Assembly: GCA_977017575.1 (NCBI GenBank)
Contig: CDRNVI010000024.1
Span: forward strand, 186,001 to 250,000
Source of the DNA: Paramoeba atlantica
Taxonomy: Eukaryota > Discosea
Direction of reading: 5' to 3'
Length of the DNA stretch: 64,000 bases
Under the pieces are notes generated by a model that saw nothing but the letters and a program-made list of their open reading frames with translations, searched no databases and was not told the origin of the DNA. Position 1 is the first letter of the stretch; the number at the start of each line of letters is the position of its first letter. Position numbers and translations under genes: made by a program. This document shows positions 9,235 to 18,118 of the stretch, one piece after another.

Positions 9235-9268
9235 TAAGAGTCCAAATGTCCGAATCGGCGTACTCTTA
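9235..9268. repeat. Dispersed hairpin repeat, copy 2
   Basis: This shares TAAGAGTCC and the loop AAATGTCCGAATCGG with 3408-3443. The stem is reduced to TAAGAGT / ACTCTTA by substitutions next to the loop. The loop is better preserved than the inner stem. Confidence 0.6.
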
Positions 9269-9346
9269 AGTAGATGGGACAGTAACCAAAAATGACAAAA
9301 AGTATGGTGTAAAAGGTACGTATGTTTTATGTATAACAAGCGACTG

Positions 9347-10045
9347 CTAATTCGCATCGTATCCCTTTATACATGTTGGCAGAGTTTCACCTATGGGTAA
9401 TTTTTCTAAGGTATTGCCATTTACCGTTACTAAGGAAAGATTGATCGGTAGATCTCCGTAGTCGAGCAGTGACGTGATCTGGTTATTTTCGAGACGAAGA
9501 TAAGAGAGCCGGAAGGGTAAACCAAAAAAATTTACCGGACCCGAGAAGCGATTGTCGTTAAGTCCAAGTGAGTGTAGAAAGGGGGGAAGGTGGGATATAT
9601 TGAGTGTCCCTTCAAAACAATTTTTCCCTACTCGAAATGTGCGAAGCTGCTGGGGGAGGTCGGTTAGATCTAATGTACCCTGAAGGTTGTTCTCTTGGAG
9701 ATCAACATGTTTCAAGTGGGAAGGTAACCCTGAAAGTTGTAATGGACCCGATATCTTATTCCTCGCAAGAAAAAGGGATTCAGTAATGTCTGGCAAAACT
9801 TGAAGACGAAGAGTTCCGGATAAATTCATTTGAGGACATAAAATGAAGAGGGATTCTTGATCTTCGGAGAATGATAGCCCATACCATTGAGAAAGAGGAC
9901 GTTTAGGCGTCCATGTCGGCGGCACTTTCAGCAACGATTGAATAAAGCGTTCCATTTGGATTTCAAGCGGAAGAGTGAGTCCGCACACTCGACCGCGGGA
10001 AGAACCTTTTTCATCAGCAGTTTGTAGAAACTGTAAAGTAGCCAT
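9347..10045 (-). CDS. Leucine-rich-repeat protein, 232 aa
   Basis: Starting at the ATG at 10045 (MATLQFLQTADEK), the N-terminal part carries the signature SSRGRVCGLTLPLEIQMERF shared by four other genes here. It is then followed by PPTWTPKRPLSQWYGLSF. About seven LRRs follow, with the repeat LPxxLxxLxLxxNxFxGxLxLxx of 21-23 residues (SGLPSHLKHVDLQENNLQGT, for example). No signal peptide or membrane segment is visible, so a cytosolic product is likely. The W-x-G-(V/L) cap resembles plant-type LRRNT caps, but the paired cysteines are incomplete here. Confidence 0.85.
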   Translation of the reverse strand: MATLQFLQTADEKGSSRGRVCGLTLPLEIQMERFIQSLLKVPPTWTPKRPLSQWYGLSFSEDQESLFILCPQMNLSGTLRLQVLPDITESLFLARNKISGPLQLSGLPSHLKHVDLQENNLQGTLDLTDLPQQLRTFRVGKNCFEGTLNISHLPPFLHSLGLNDNRFSGPVNFFGLPFRLSYLRLENNQITSLLDYGDLPINLSLVTVNGNTLEKLPIGETLPTCIKGYDAN

Positions 10046-10388
10046 TTTACATGAGCACAGCAACAAAAAAGCGGAGTTTAAATAAATTTTATACGTTGTG
10101 GTGATACAGATAATTCTGATGAAGATGATTCTTGTGATCCGAATAAACCTGACTTATACTTACAAGTCTCGCATGCTTGTGAAATTGGAAAAGAAAATCT
10201 CTCGTATCGAGGCAATGGTGTACCAAAGCAAGAGAACAGTAAGAGGATATGAAGATTCGAAATGCAAAAAAACGAGACTCACGTATTGAAAATTCAAGGG
10301 AAATGAAACACTAAACGTTTTCTTCTTTTTCTTTTTGTGCATTCAAGTCTACAGTGTAGTATTAGGTTCATAATGCACAATAAGCTCT
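10046..10388. other. Spacer between LRR and ubiquitin-like genes
   Basis: Low-complexity AT-rich sequence with an A/T-rich minus-strand frame that has no usable start. I see nothing functional. Confidence 0.5.
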
Positions 10389-10631
10389 TCACCTAGCAAG
10401 AATGATCAGAATTCCTCCCATACTCTGTAAATCTTGTAGTGTAAACTTATTTTCACAATTTTGTGGCTCCCCTCTGCGCAGCACAGTCAAAGAGTCACTC
10501 GGTATGGAAAATGTGGCGCTTACTATTTCGCATGCGTGTACAGCAGTGATTCCGTTGGCTTCGTCTGGCAAGTCACAAAGATGTACTAGAGGTAATTTGA
10601 TCTTGCCAAATATTTTTACAAAAAGCTTCAT
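10389..10631 (-). CDS. Small ubiquitin-like domain protein, 80 aa
   Basis: From the ATG at 10631 the product is one small domain. A first strand MKLFVKIFGKIKLPLVHL corresponds to the ubiquitin start MQIFVKTLTGK. A helix ITAVHACEIVSATFSIP follows, then SDSLTVLRRGEPQ (compare ubiquitin QRLIFAGKQLED) and FTLQDLQSMGGILIILAR as the last strands. There is no C-terminal di-glycine, so it is unlikely to be conjugated unless extended. The fold call is by pattern; the function is unknown. It sits between two LRR genes. Confidence 0.45.
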   Translation of the reverse strand: MKLFVKIFGKIKLPLVHLCDLPDEANGITAVHACEIVSATFSIPSDSLTVLRRGEPQNCENKFTLQDLQSMGGILIILAR

Positions 10632-11025
10632 ACGATGCACATGATAATTGAACTATGAAAATCAAAATATGCCGATAAAAAGCTCCAATTTTCATAGCAT
10701 AAAGAAAATGTGCACTATAAGCCCGTATAATCTTTTATACAGGGGGTGACCATGTGGGGGAGATCACGTGAGAGCTTACCCCCACCTTCTCAAATCCTAG
10801 ACCCCACATATTTAGTTGAATCTGTAGAGACAATTGCAATAGGTGGGCAAGACGACTCCCAAACGTTTTCTTTTAAACAAACGTGATAATATATATTTTT
10901 ATTGTATTTTTTATGTACACATACAGAATACTCAGGGTACACTTTATACTACATTGCCATAAAACTGAAGTAAAAGTGGATGATCTAGTGTGCCGAAGCA
11001 TTGGCTACCATGTGCTCTATAAACA
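10632..11025. other. Spacer with a G/C-tract hairpin
   Basis: Mostly AT-rich. At about 10741-10786 a GGGGGTGA / TTACCCCC pair could form a stem around a 26-nt loop. No ORF or RNA gene is recognised. Confidence 0.45.
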
Positions 11026-11874
11026 TTACCAGGGTGCATAGGAAGAAAGAAGTTTTTCGTTTTCTGAAGAGATTCCCGTATTCTCAACGCCAATTTGTAC
11101 CAAACCTTTGGGAAGACTATAAACGTCAAATTCAATTTTCAGTTCAAAATTGTCTTCCAGAAAAAGTTCCTCCAGTGTTTCCGGAAAATTTTCTAAACGC
11201 ACCAGACCAGTAAAATTGTTATTCTGACAATTCAAATGTTCGAGTAACGGGGGCAGATTTCGCAAATTGAGAGGCCCGGTAAACAAATTATTTGACATTT
11301 CAAGCCTCGAAAGTGTTTGAGACAAATTAGAAAGGTCAATTTCCCCAGTTAGCTTATTGTAAAAAATGGCAAGCCTGATCAGATTTGGAGGTAAATGGGT
11401 CAAGTCAACAGAACTACAAAACTGATTTGATCCCAAGTTAAGGCTTTCTAAAGTGTATGGTAACTGGGCAAGATCCAATGGACCACTAAACTGATTGTAT
11501 GCTATGCAAAAAGAAGAAAGTTCGGGTGGCAAAGCACCGAGCGAAACGACACCTTCGAATTCGTTCTCCGCAATGTAAATCTCGTTTAACGTGTTGCATA
11601 GGTAGTTCCATTGCAGCACTCCTGAGAGGTACATTTCACACCACGAAATCTCTCTGACACGGAAATCAGCATCACATTCCACCCCATACCACTCACACGC
11701 TGGAGTCGATGTGTTCCATGTAGGATGCGGCTGTGATAGGTTTTGGAAGTTCAACCCCGACGTAACGTTTGCAATAAACCGTTCCAGTTCGTATTCCTGC
11801 GGTAGGTTTGCACGTCCCACTTTGTTGGGCATACTGGGGACGTCCGCTGCGTGGTACAAAAAAGGAAGAGCCAT
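11026..11874 (-). CDS. Leucine-rich-repeat protein, 282 aa
   Basis: The product begins MALPFLYHAADVPSMPNKVG, then RANLPQEYELERFIANV, the family N-terminal signature. A cap follows: HPTWNTSTPACEWYGVEC. About eight LRRs come next (LSNLSQTLSRLEMSNNLFTG is typical), ending without anchor or GPI signal. The cap with C-x-W-x-G-V-x-C matches LRRNT-type caps of plant receptor kinases and kinetoplastid surface LRR proteins. The first 15 residues are mildly hydrophobic but not a convincing signal peptide. A binding or adhesion role is inference. Confidence 0.88.
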   Translation of the reverse strand: MALPFLYHAADVPSMPNKVGRANLPQEYELERFIANVTSGLNFQNLSQPHPTWNTSTPACEWYGVECDADFRVREISWCEMYLSGVLQWNYLCNTLNEIYIAENEFEGVVSLGALPPELSSFCIAYNQFSGPLDLAQLPYTLESLNLGSNQFCSSVDLTHLPPNLIRLAIFYNKLTGEIDLSNLSQTLSRLEMSNNLFTGPLNLRNLPPLLEHLNCQNNNFTGLVRLENFPETLEELFLEDNFELKIEFDVYSLPKGLVQIGVENTGISSENEKLLSSYAPW

Positions 11875-12056
11875 TTCAATATATTTTTACCAATAAAAAG
11901 CGCAGAAAAGCGTCCAAGCTGCAGAAAAGAAGGAAACGAACTTCTAAACAATTGAATGTCGAACTGAAATGAAAAGAAGTATGAATATTGATTTGCCCGA
12001 AAAAGCGTCAAAAACATTTTCGCAGGACCGGACTACGGCCGATGGGACCCGCGATG

Positions 12057-12857
12057 TCAGACAAAAAGTTGAATTTTCTTCGCTTTTCGCTCACGACGAG
12101 ACCCGCCTTGCTTCACCAGGACTACGTTACCCTGCTCATCCTGCACCTCCCGCACGTCAATGTCCTCTATCCCATCCCACGGCGACGCGTCGTCCTGCAA
12201 CTCCATTGGAGTCTCCGGGTGATTTCGATAAAGGTACGCAAACGAGAACTTCCACGGTTCCTCTTCCCACTCATATTTCGCTAACATTTTGTAATGCTCC
12301 GCAATATTTTTCGGAATGTGCTCGTGGATATGGTGATCCACCGGAGGCAAACCGAGCAGTTGGTAATTCTCCACGGTGGCATACACCGCCAGGCGTCGGG
12401 GTGCGAGCTCCATACGCATCACCGACGCCGACACCCACACGGTCTCATGCCTCCTCCCCATAAACCCCCTCGTGGTCGTATCCTTCACATCCCCGAGCAG
12501 GATGACGGGAATATGGACCCGGGGAATACGAAACGGCTCCCCGATCTCCAGCAGCGGTTTGTGCTTCAGGGGGTCGCGAAACGGCTTCGGGAGCCACCGC
12601 GCGTCGTACTCCCCCGCGTTGCACTCACTGTGGGGGTAGTACGACCGGGCCTCGTGCATGCGCTGCTCGTAGGAGGTCAGGGCGTACCGCTTCCAGAGCG
12701 GCACGTGGCTGATCCGGGGGGAGTACCGGACGCTGACCCCCCCGTCGTCGCCGACCTCCGCGGGGACGGGCGGGGGGACGGTGATTTTGTCGTCGCGTTT
12801 GCGTGGGGGGACGTAGTGGGCAATCGCACGCGGGGTGTGGCGTGTGGGGGAGAGCAT
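12057..12857 (-). CDS. Mitochondrial ribosomal protein bL9m
   Basis: Residues about 118-170 read HIPVILLGDVKDTTTRGFMG followed by VMRMELAPRRLAVYATVEN. This is the bL9 N-domain pattern VILxxDVxxxGxxG...ARNxLxPxxxAxxAT. The N terminus (MLSPTRHTPRAIAHYV) is suited to mitochondrial import. The rest is a lineage-specific extension on both sides, as is usual for kinetoplastid mitoribosomal proteins. The 5' half is GC-rich; the 3' half is AT-richer. The leader 12858-12950 lacks AG on the coding strand. Confidence 0.75.
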   Translation of the reverse strand: MLSPTRHTPRAIAHYVPPRKRDDKITVPPPVPAEVGDDGGVSVRYSPRISHVPLWKRYALTSYEQRMHEARSYYPHSECNAGEYDARWLPKPFRDPLKHKPLLEIGEPFRIPRVHIPVILLGDVKDTTTRGFMGRRHETVWVSASVMRMELAPRRLAVYATVENYQLLGLPPVDHHIHEHIPKNIAEHYKMLAKYEWEEEPWKFSFAYLYRNHPETPMELQDDASPWDGIEDIDVREVQDEQGNVVLVKQGGSRRERKAKKIQLFV

Positions 12858-13083
12858 GGAGGAAAGGAGGGGGAAGGGGAGGGTAGATAAAACAGGAAAA
12901 GGACCGGGTTCGTTTTTTGTGCATTTTACATGCGTTTTTCGGATGTTAAATCCTTTTTTTTTGGAAAATAAGAAAGAAGGATGGTGTTGGGTTTACAAAT
13001 GCGATGGAGGAAAAAGTATAAACTTGAACATGTCGGTTTCTCTTTTTGGTACTCCGGGTCGCGTAAAAGGCAGGAAGTATGCC

Positions 13084-13776
13084 TTAGGCAATGCCTAGTG
13101 CTTGACCCCAGGTAGCTGGTTTGTGTGCGGCACCAAGGAGAGCATTGTAGGTAATTACTTCGGGTCTAACCCCAATGCCACGTAGAGCACACAGCATGCG
13201 TACGCTTTCCAGATTTTGTAGTACGGGGAGCAGTTTCGGAGGCATGCCGGACTCTAACAAACACCGAACATAGGGGGAAACCATTCGTAGGCTACGTAGT
13301 TTCGATGCGTCCGTGGAAAAATAAGCCCCATACGGCAGAGTAATAGCTCTGTGGTTGTTTTCAGCAGGAACCCAGCCCATAAACGGGGACGCGTGCTGAA
13401 TTTTCCACTGTCCGCTTGTGTAATAGCGATGATCGTCCAACGCTTTCTCATAATATATGGTGTGTTCAATGGGATCAAAAGAGGAGAGAAGGAGTATGGT
13501 AAAGTGACGCAATGTCAAAGGTGTCCCATTAATATCGTATTCACAGTTTTTGAGAAGCAAATCGTTATATTCCGGTAAAATAGGGAAAAAGGAGCGCGCG
13601 GATTTTATACTCCGGTCTGGGGATTGACCAGAATCTGTCGCTGCACCATCAACATGTGCGTCAGCGGGATGTTCATTCGGGGATGTGCTCTCTCCAAGAG
13701 TTGAACAGGTAGGGAACGCCGGAAATAATTTTCTCCAGAGTATTTGACCTGGAAGGAGAGACGACTTGTATGACAT
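13084..13776 (-). CDS. PPR-like protein, probably mitochondrial, 230 aa
   Basis: The start is the ATG at 13776 (MSYKSSLLPGQILWRKLF); the frame reaches 13785 only via TTG. The N terminus is basic/hydroxylated and could direct import. The C terminus VRPEVITYNALLGAAHKP, then WGQALGIA, is a clear single pentatricopeptide motif cut short by the stop codon. Upstream, LVPVLQNLESVRMLCALRGIG-like text may form a degenerate preceding repeat. PPR proteins bind organellar RNA or build kinetoplastid mitoribosomes. The central region (DRSIKSARSFFPILPEYNDL onward) is not recognised. Confidence 0.55.
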   Translation of the reverse strand: MSYKSSLLPGQILWRKLFPAFPTCSTLGESTSPNEHPADAHVDGAATDSGQSPDRSIKSARSFFPILPEYNDLLLKNCEYDINGTPLTLRHFTILLLSSFDPIEHTIYYEKALDDHRYYTSGQWKIQHASPFMGWVPAENNHRAITLPYGAYFSTDASKLRSLRMVSPYVRCLLESGMPPKLLPVLQNLESVRMLCALRGIGVRPEVITYNALLGAAHKPATWGQALGIA

Positions 13777-14196
13777 GGTTAGCAAATATTAATGAGAGTA
13801 GATTTCTCTTTGTATAGTTATTTAACTTTTCAAGAAAACGAACAGTTGCCTATACCTCAAGAAAACAGAATATTAAACATAAGATTCCGAGGATGATGTA
13901 CTGCGTGCAACTATTTTAGTACAAACTTTACTGCATGAATAAAGGACAAGGTACACGAATAAAGGATAGGAATTCGCAAGCTGAATCACATAGTGTGCCA
14001 TTCTAAATAATTTTCTTGTTCTTAAAGCATAGTATCTCCTCTGAGAGGTTCTCGTGAATACATACAGATGTCTCGTTAAACACGATAATGATTAAACCGT
14101 GCTAGTAAATGTAAATGAACAAATTTTGATTTTTTTCGTGTTGCAAATGTTGCATTTACATTGGTTCATAGTTGCTTCTTTGACATGACCAAATCT
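13777..14196. other. Spacer between Rpn2 and PPR-like genes
   Basis: AT-rich, no coding frame of note, no RNA gene or repeat seen. Confidence 0.5.
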
Positions 14197-17115
14197 CTAC
14201 TCTGTCGTAGTAAGAGAATTGCTAGTATCGGCGGACTTGTGACCCACTACTTCTGTATTTCCTTCAGAACTCTTTTCTACTAACATACAGATGCCAGTAA
14301 TATTACTTTGTATCGGTTCATATTTGTCATGCAGACTGAAGTCAAGTAACGCAAACTGCTCAGGCAGAACGCGCGCGGGGTTGTGCAATATTTCATACGT
14401 AGGTTCTGCATTTGCTCCCGAATGCTTGACAGAATCGACTTCTTCGACGTTTTTATCGTTTTCTATGGTTGGATGATCGACCTCCATGCTTTCTTTTGTA
14501 GCTTTTGAATGTTGACTAGAACTGGGTACTACGGCTTCAACCTTTTCATCCACTTCCATAGAAGTTGAATCCTGCTTCCCTTTTAGGCTATCTATGGTGT
14601 CGTTCGATTGTTCATCCTGCACTATTTTCTTCTTGGAGATAGAGAGCTGCACCTCTTTATGCCGTTGCTTCTCTTTCTTTTTTTGTGTCTTTAGTGATTT
14701 CGGAGGAGCGAAACGAGAAGGTGGAGCATTAGACTGTATTGTGTAATCAGGAACCTTTAAATCAGAATCTACTCCAATGAAACATGTAGGCAACATGGCT
14801 TGGGAGAGAAATAACAGATTAGGAAACCAAAACCAATATTGCGAGAAGAGAAACAAAGCCACTATCGATTTTGTCAGCATGTGCCCCTCCTTTACCACAC
14901 GAAAAGTAGCATTCCGCCCTCCTGCATCAATAATCCCCAGAGCGATAATGCTTCCGAATTTCGTGCACGTGTCTACGTGTCGGTCATTTACACGCGACGA
15001 AAGAAGAGTGCGAAAGTCTTCCACCGGATTTTTGGAGACACCCTTAACGCCTTCCGCATTCATTTCGCACAATGCACTGGATTTTTGCACAAGTACCATG
15101 GAGAGAGCCAGGGTGGCTCCCTGGCGGACAAAATCACAAGTGTCGTTGGTCATGTTGAAAAGTAGCTTTACAGATTCTGAGTGCCCGCTTCCGGCGGCCG
15201 CGATGCCCACAGCGAGCGCAATACCATAACGCACGTGAGGGTTGTAACTATCCTGGAGGATGCCAAGGACTCGGCACGTGACTCCGGGATCGCGCAGCGT
15301 AAGAAAACCAACGCAAATCAAAGCGGTACGGCGCACATCATTGGAGGTTTCAGAGATACTACAGCGAAGGAGACGCTGGATATGCTCCATGTTCCCTGTT
15401 CCAGCAAACGCGAGTGCGAGCGTCATACAGCCCCCCATTCGCACCCAGTGGTCGCGATCAACGAGGAGCTGCTCAGCCCACGTCAAGGCTCGCTCCTCCT
15501 GGCCAAACATCACCAGCGCAACAGACATGGAACATCCGCGTATTACTTTTTCTTTTTGGTCTTTTTCGCGTGCAATTGTGAGTAGAGTTGTGGCGGTCTC
15601 CGTGTGGGCACTGCCAAGCATGACGAGCCCACAAGCAATTGCACAACCCTCTCCAGCAACCGCATCACTGCTGCCCAGGAGCGCGAGAAGAACGTCCGAG
15701 AGCTCGGTACTAAAGGAACCCATGGCAGTTAAGCCCAGACCCAGCGCCGCGCCGTGTATGACAGGCTCAAAACTGGAGTAGTTTCGTAACGCGTTGGAGA
15801 GATACTCAACTGTGTCTGTCTCTTTTTCCGGTTCGGATTGAATGCTCGCAAAGACGCCCAGCGGGGCAGATATCAATCCCAGACCAAGAAGAGCGCCGCC
15901 TTCCTGGTAAGGACTTTTAATCGCGGCTTTAGGAAGGTAGGGACCCAGTATTTTCATCCCTTGACCAATATTGCCTCTGTGGACAATCCCTACGCTCGCC
16001 GTTGCGGCAAACTTTGCCCAATTAGAACTTTTCGCGAGCCAAGTGAGATTATCTCGTAGAAATTTGTCCACAGTGGTTCCACAATACATCATGGCGTGTG
16101 CGAGGACCACAGCGTTGTGTGTAACACTATTACTTCCGTCGGCCTGTTTCTTGGCGGCTACAAGAATGCCAACATCCGCAGTGTTCTTTTCACTCAGAAA
16201 CTGTAGATACAAGTCAGAACTAGCTCTTCCTCGTAAAATACGCAAAAGTTTGGCGTACTTTTCGCCTTTACTCATATCATTTTCAATGATTTTTTCAAGG
16301 TCTACAATGATCGAAGATGTAAATTCCTGTTTGCAAAGCTCAGAAATCTGGAATGCAAGTTGCATTGCGATAACTTTTTTCGAGGATTCATGAGATTCAA
16401 ATAGGTAAGACAGTAACTCTGCTACGGCAGAGGTCTCCTTTAAGAATATGAGACACTGCAGAAGAGGAAACAGATCGCGTTGATTGGTGTCCGTGCGGTA
16501 CATGTGAGCTAGCGTGCGAATGACCTCACTTCGAAACGTGAGGCTCGGGGCGTGTGTATTCGCTATTTCAGCACATGTTTTCAAGATGGTCATGTTCCCT
16601 GTTCTACGCAAATGATCTCCAAGTAGTGCTTGAAGAAGATCGAGGCGCTGTGATGATACTGCAAGTCCGAACAGATTTTCTATCGTGAACACGGTGGATT
16701 GGGAGCTCCAAGAATGAAAAATTTCGGAAAAGAAAGCTTCGAGGTCGAGTGGAATTGTTTCAGGGGCGGCTTGACGTTGCGCAATGTATTGACGCACATT
16801 TTCATGTACAACCTTCTCAGTAAACTCGCTTTTCTCCTGGAAATTGAAACAAGGAACAGCACGAAGAGCGTAAGTCGCACTTTTTTCAGTAGAACCCGTG
16901 TGATAGTAAACTTTAGAAACAGCTAATGCCGCTAGTTTTCGTAAGTGATCCGGATAGCTAGTGCTCGAAGCGTACTCATCAAGCAAGGGAAGTAGCTCAA
17001 CCATTTCAGGCCAGAACGTGTCGGAACCACTAATAAGTCGTTGAAGAGCAAATAGTTTCGTGGCAGGATCTTCGTCACGAAGCAGACAACTCAATCCTAC
17101 ACATGAAGATAACAT
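14197..17115 (-). CDS. RPN2: 26S proteasome regulatory subunit Rpn2 (PSMD1)
   Basis: The 972-residue product matches the largest non-ATPase subunit of the proteasome lid/base scaffold. The N terminus (LLRDEDPATKLFALQRL) and helical region fit Rpn2. The centre carries proteasome/cyclosome repeats (HGAALGLGLTAMGS, GEGCAIACGLVMLGSA, RYGIALAVGIAAAGSG). The C terminus NPARVLPEQFALLDF, then IQSNITGICML, is the typical Rpn2 end. A lysine/glutamate-rich insert (about residues 800-900, KKKEKQRHKE) is also normal for the family. Rpn2 holds Rpn13 and the ATPase ring. The ATG at 17115 is clear. Confidence 0.95.
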   Translation of the reverse strand: MLSSCVGLSCLLRDEDPATKLFALQRLISGSDTFWPEMVELLPLLDEYASSTSYPDHLRKLAALAVSKVYYHTGSTEKSATYALRAVPCFNFQEKSEFTEKVVHENVRQYIAQRQAAPETIPLDLEAFFSEIFHSWSSQSTVFTIENLFGLAVSSQRLDLLQALLGDHLRRTGNMTILKTCAEIANTHAPSLTFRSEVIRTLAHMYRTDTNQRDLFPLLQCLIFLKETSAVAELLSYLFESHESSKKVIAMQLAFQISELCKQEFTSSIIVDLEKIIENDMSKGEKYAKLLRILRGRASSDLYLQFLSEKNTADVGILVAAKKQADGSNSVTHNAVVLAHAMMYCGTTVDKFLRDNLTWLAKSSNWAKFAATASVGIVHRGNIGQGMKILGPYLPKAAIKSPYQEGGALLGLGLISAPLGVFASIQSEPEKETDTVEYLSNALRNYSSFEPVIHGAALGLGLTAMGSFSTELSDVLLALLGSSDAVAGEGCAIACGLVMLGSAHTETATTLLTIAREKDQKEKVIRGCSMSVALVMFGQEERALTWAEQLLVDRDHWVRMGGCMTLALAFAGTGNMEHIQRLLRCSISETSNDVRRTALICVGFLTLRDPGVTCRVLGILQDSYNPHVRYGIALAVGIAAAGSGHSESVKLLFNMTNDTCDFVRQGATLALSMVLVQKSSALCEMNAEGVKGVSKNPVEDFRTLLSSRVNDRHVDTCTKFGSIIALGIIDAGGRNATFRVVKEGHMLTKSIVALFLFSQYWFWFPNLLFLSQAMLPTCFIGVDSDLKVPDYTIQSNAPPSRFAPPKSLKTQKKKEKQRHKEVQLSISKKKIVQDEQSNDTIDSLKGKQDSTSMEVDEKVEAVVPSSSQHSKATKESMEVDHPTIENDKNVEEVDSVKHSGANAEPTYEILHNPARVLPEQFALLDFSLHDKYEPIQSNITGICMLVEKSSEGNTEVVGHKSADTSNSLTTTE

Positions 17116-17265
17116 GGATTCTTCTTAAGAAAATTAAGTTAATAAAAGATATAATAGACGAATAGGTCTCTGATAGTGAAAGCAAAGCGTAAAACTAAAT
17201 ACTGTAAGTGCACGGAAGCCAAGCTCTTGAAATTGAAATACACTGTACGGTGTAGAATAGAAGAA

Positions 17266-17286
17266 AATTTATGTTGAACATAAATT
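17266..17286. repeat. Perfect 21-nt palindrome
   Basis: Two 10-nt arms (AATTTATGTT / AACATAAATT) flank one G, in the spacer between the coiled-coil and Rpn2 genes. It is one of several single-centre palindromes in this window. Confidence 0.7.
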
Positions 17287-17323
17287 GTTCAAAATGTATG
17301 CTATTTATATAATTTCTTTTTTG

Positions 17324-17659
17324 TCAACTGATTTGAGAACCAGTATGTGGAGTCATAAGTAATTCCTCGCCCATATTTGATCTTACTTGTACGCTGTTGC
17401 CAGAATCACTATGGACTGCTTGCAAAGGAGAAGAGGAAATTTCGCGCATTTCTATTACCATTTCTTGCAAATCCAATATGTCTCCTGCAATCAAAGTTAG
17501 CTCACGCTGATACTTTCGAGCTTGTGCGCGCAGTACAGATACCTCACTGTGCACACGAAGAAGCTCTAAGTCATCGAAGGCTCCTTTAAATTCTTTTACC
17601 AAATTATCGTATGACTCGTGCTCACTAAGACGGTTCGATGTTCCAGGTGAATTCAACAT
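17324..17659 (-). CDS. Small coiled-coil protein, 111 aa
   Basis: An ATG-started frame encodes MLNSPGTSNRLSEHESYDNL and then a heptad-rich helix (about 20-75, ELLRVHSEVSVLRAQARKYQ). A Ser/Thr-rich tail follows. No family is recognised; the shape suits a small adaptor or a cytoskeletal/kinetochore subunit. It lies on the array strand with normal spacing to its neighbours. Confidence 0.5.
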   Translation of the reverse strand: MLNSPGTSNRLSEHESYDNLVKEFKGAFDDLELLRVHSEVSVLRAQARKYQRELTLIAGDILDLQEMVIEMREISSSPLQAVHSDSGNSVQVRSNMGEELLMTPHTGSQIS

Positions 17660-17815
17660 TCGATTGCTACGATTTAGGTTTTTGTACGCAATACTTTCTC
17701 AAATACCAACAGTCATAGACGTGCGTGCATTTTCTAAGAAGAAATGATTAGATCTGAAGTCGAGACGATACATTGGATATCCAGTGTCACATAAACTCCC
17801 ACATGTACATAACAA

Positions 17816-17880
17816 GGATTTGGCCATTTTGGTCTAAAATCGATTCTATTACTGGGGAAGGGGGTATACTGTACTGTATT
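17816..17880. repeat. Dispersed repeat related to the 49.2-kb repeats
   Basis: ATTTGGCCAT, then AAAATCGATTCTATTACTGGGG and GGGGGTATACTG, align with the reverse complement of 49241-49285 and with the GGTATACGG ends at 9019 and 49527. The surrounding spacer 17660-18118 contains T-rich tracts and no gene. Confidence 0.5.
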
Positions 17881-18118
17881 GTGGGTAGTATACTGTACTA
17901 TGGGTGCTTCCAATATAAATTCCCATTAAATTATTTTAATGCAACAAGCACACCCCGTTCGTCTTTTTTTAAATCACTCTTTTTTTTTCTTTCATCTATC
18001 TTTTTTTAAATCTATCTCACAGAATTTTCACCTCGAACCCTGGAAAGATGGAATGTGACTGGTTTTGTATCGAATGAGTAGCGCAGAAGTTGCGTTTTTA
18101 AGACAAGTGTACGTTTTT

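Noticed and set aside
10740-10810. Possible tRNA-like sequence with GGGGG/CCCCC stems
   Set aside because: Arms do not fit a cloverleaf and no B-box-like GTTCRANNC is present.
18020-18060. B-box-like GGTTCGAGG on the minus strand
   Set aside because: No paired T-stem or acceptor arm around it; chance match.
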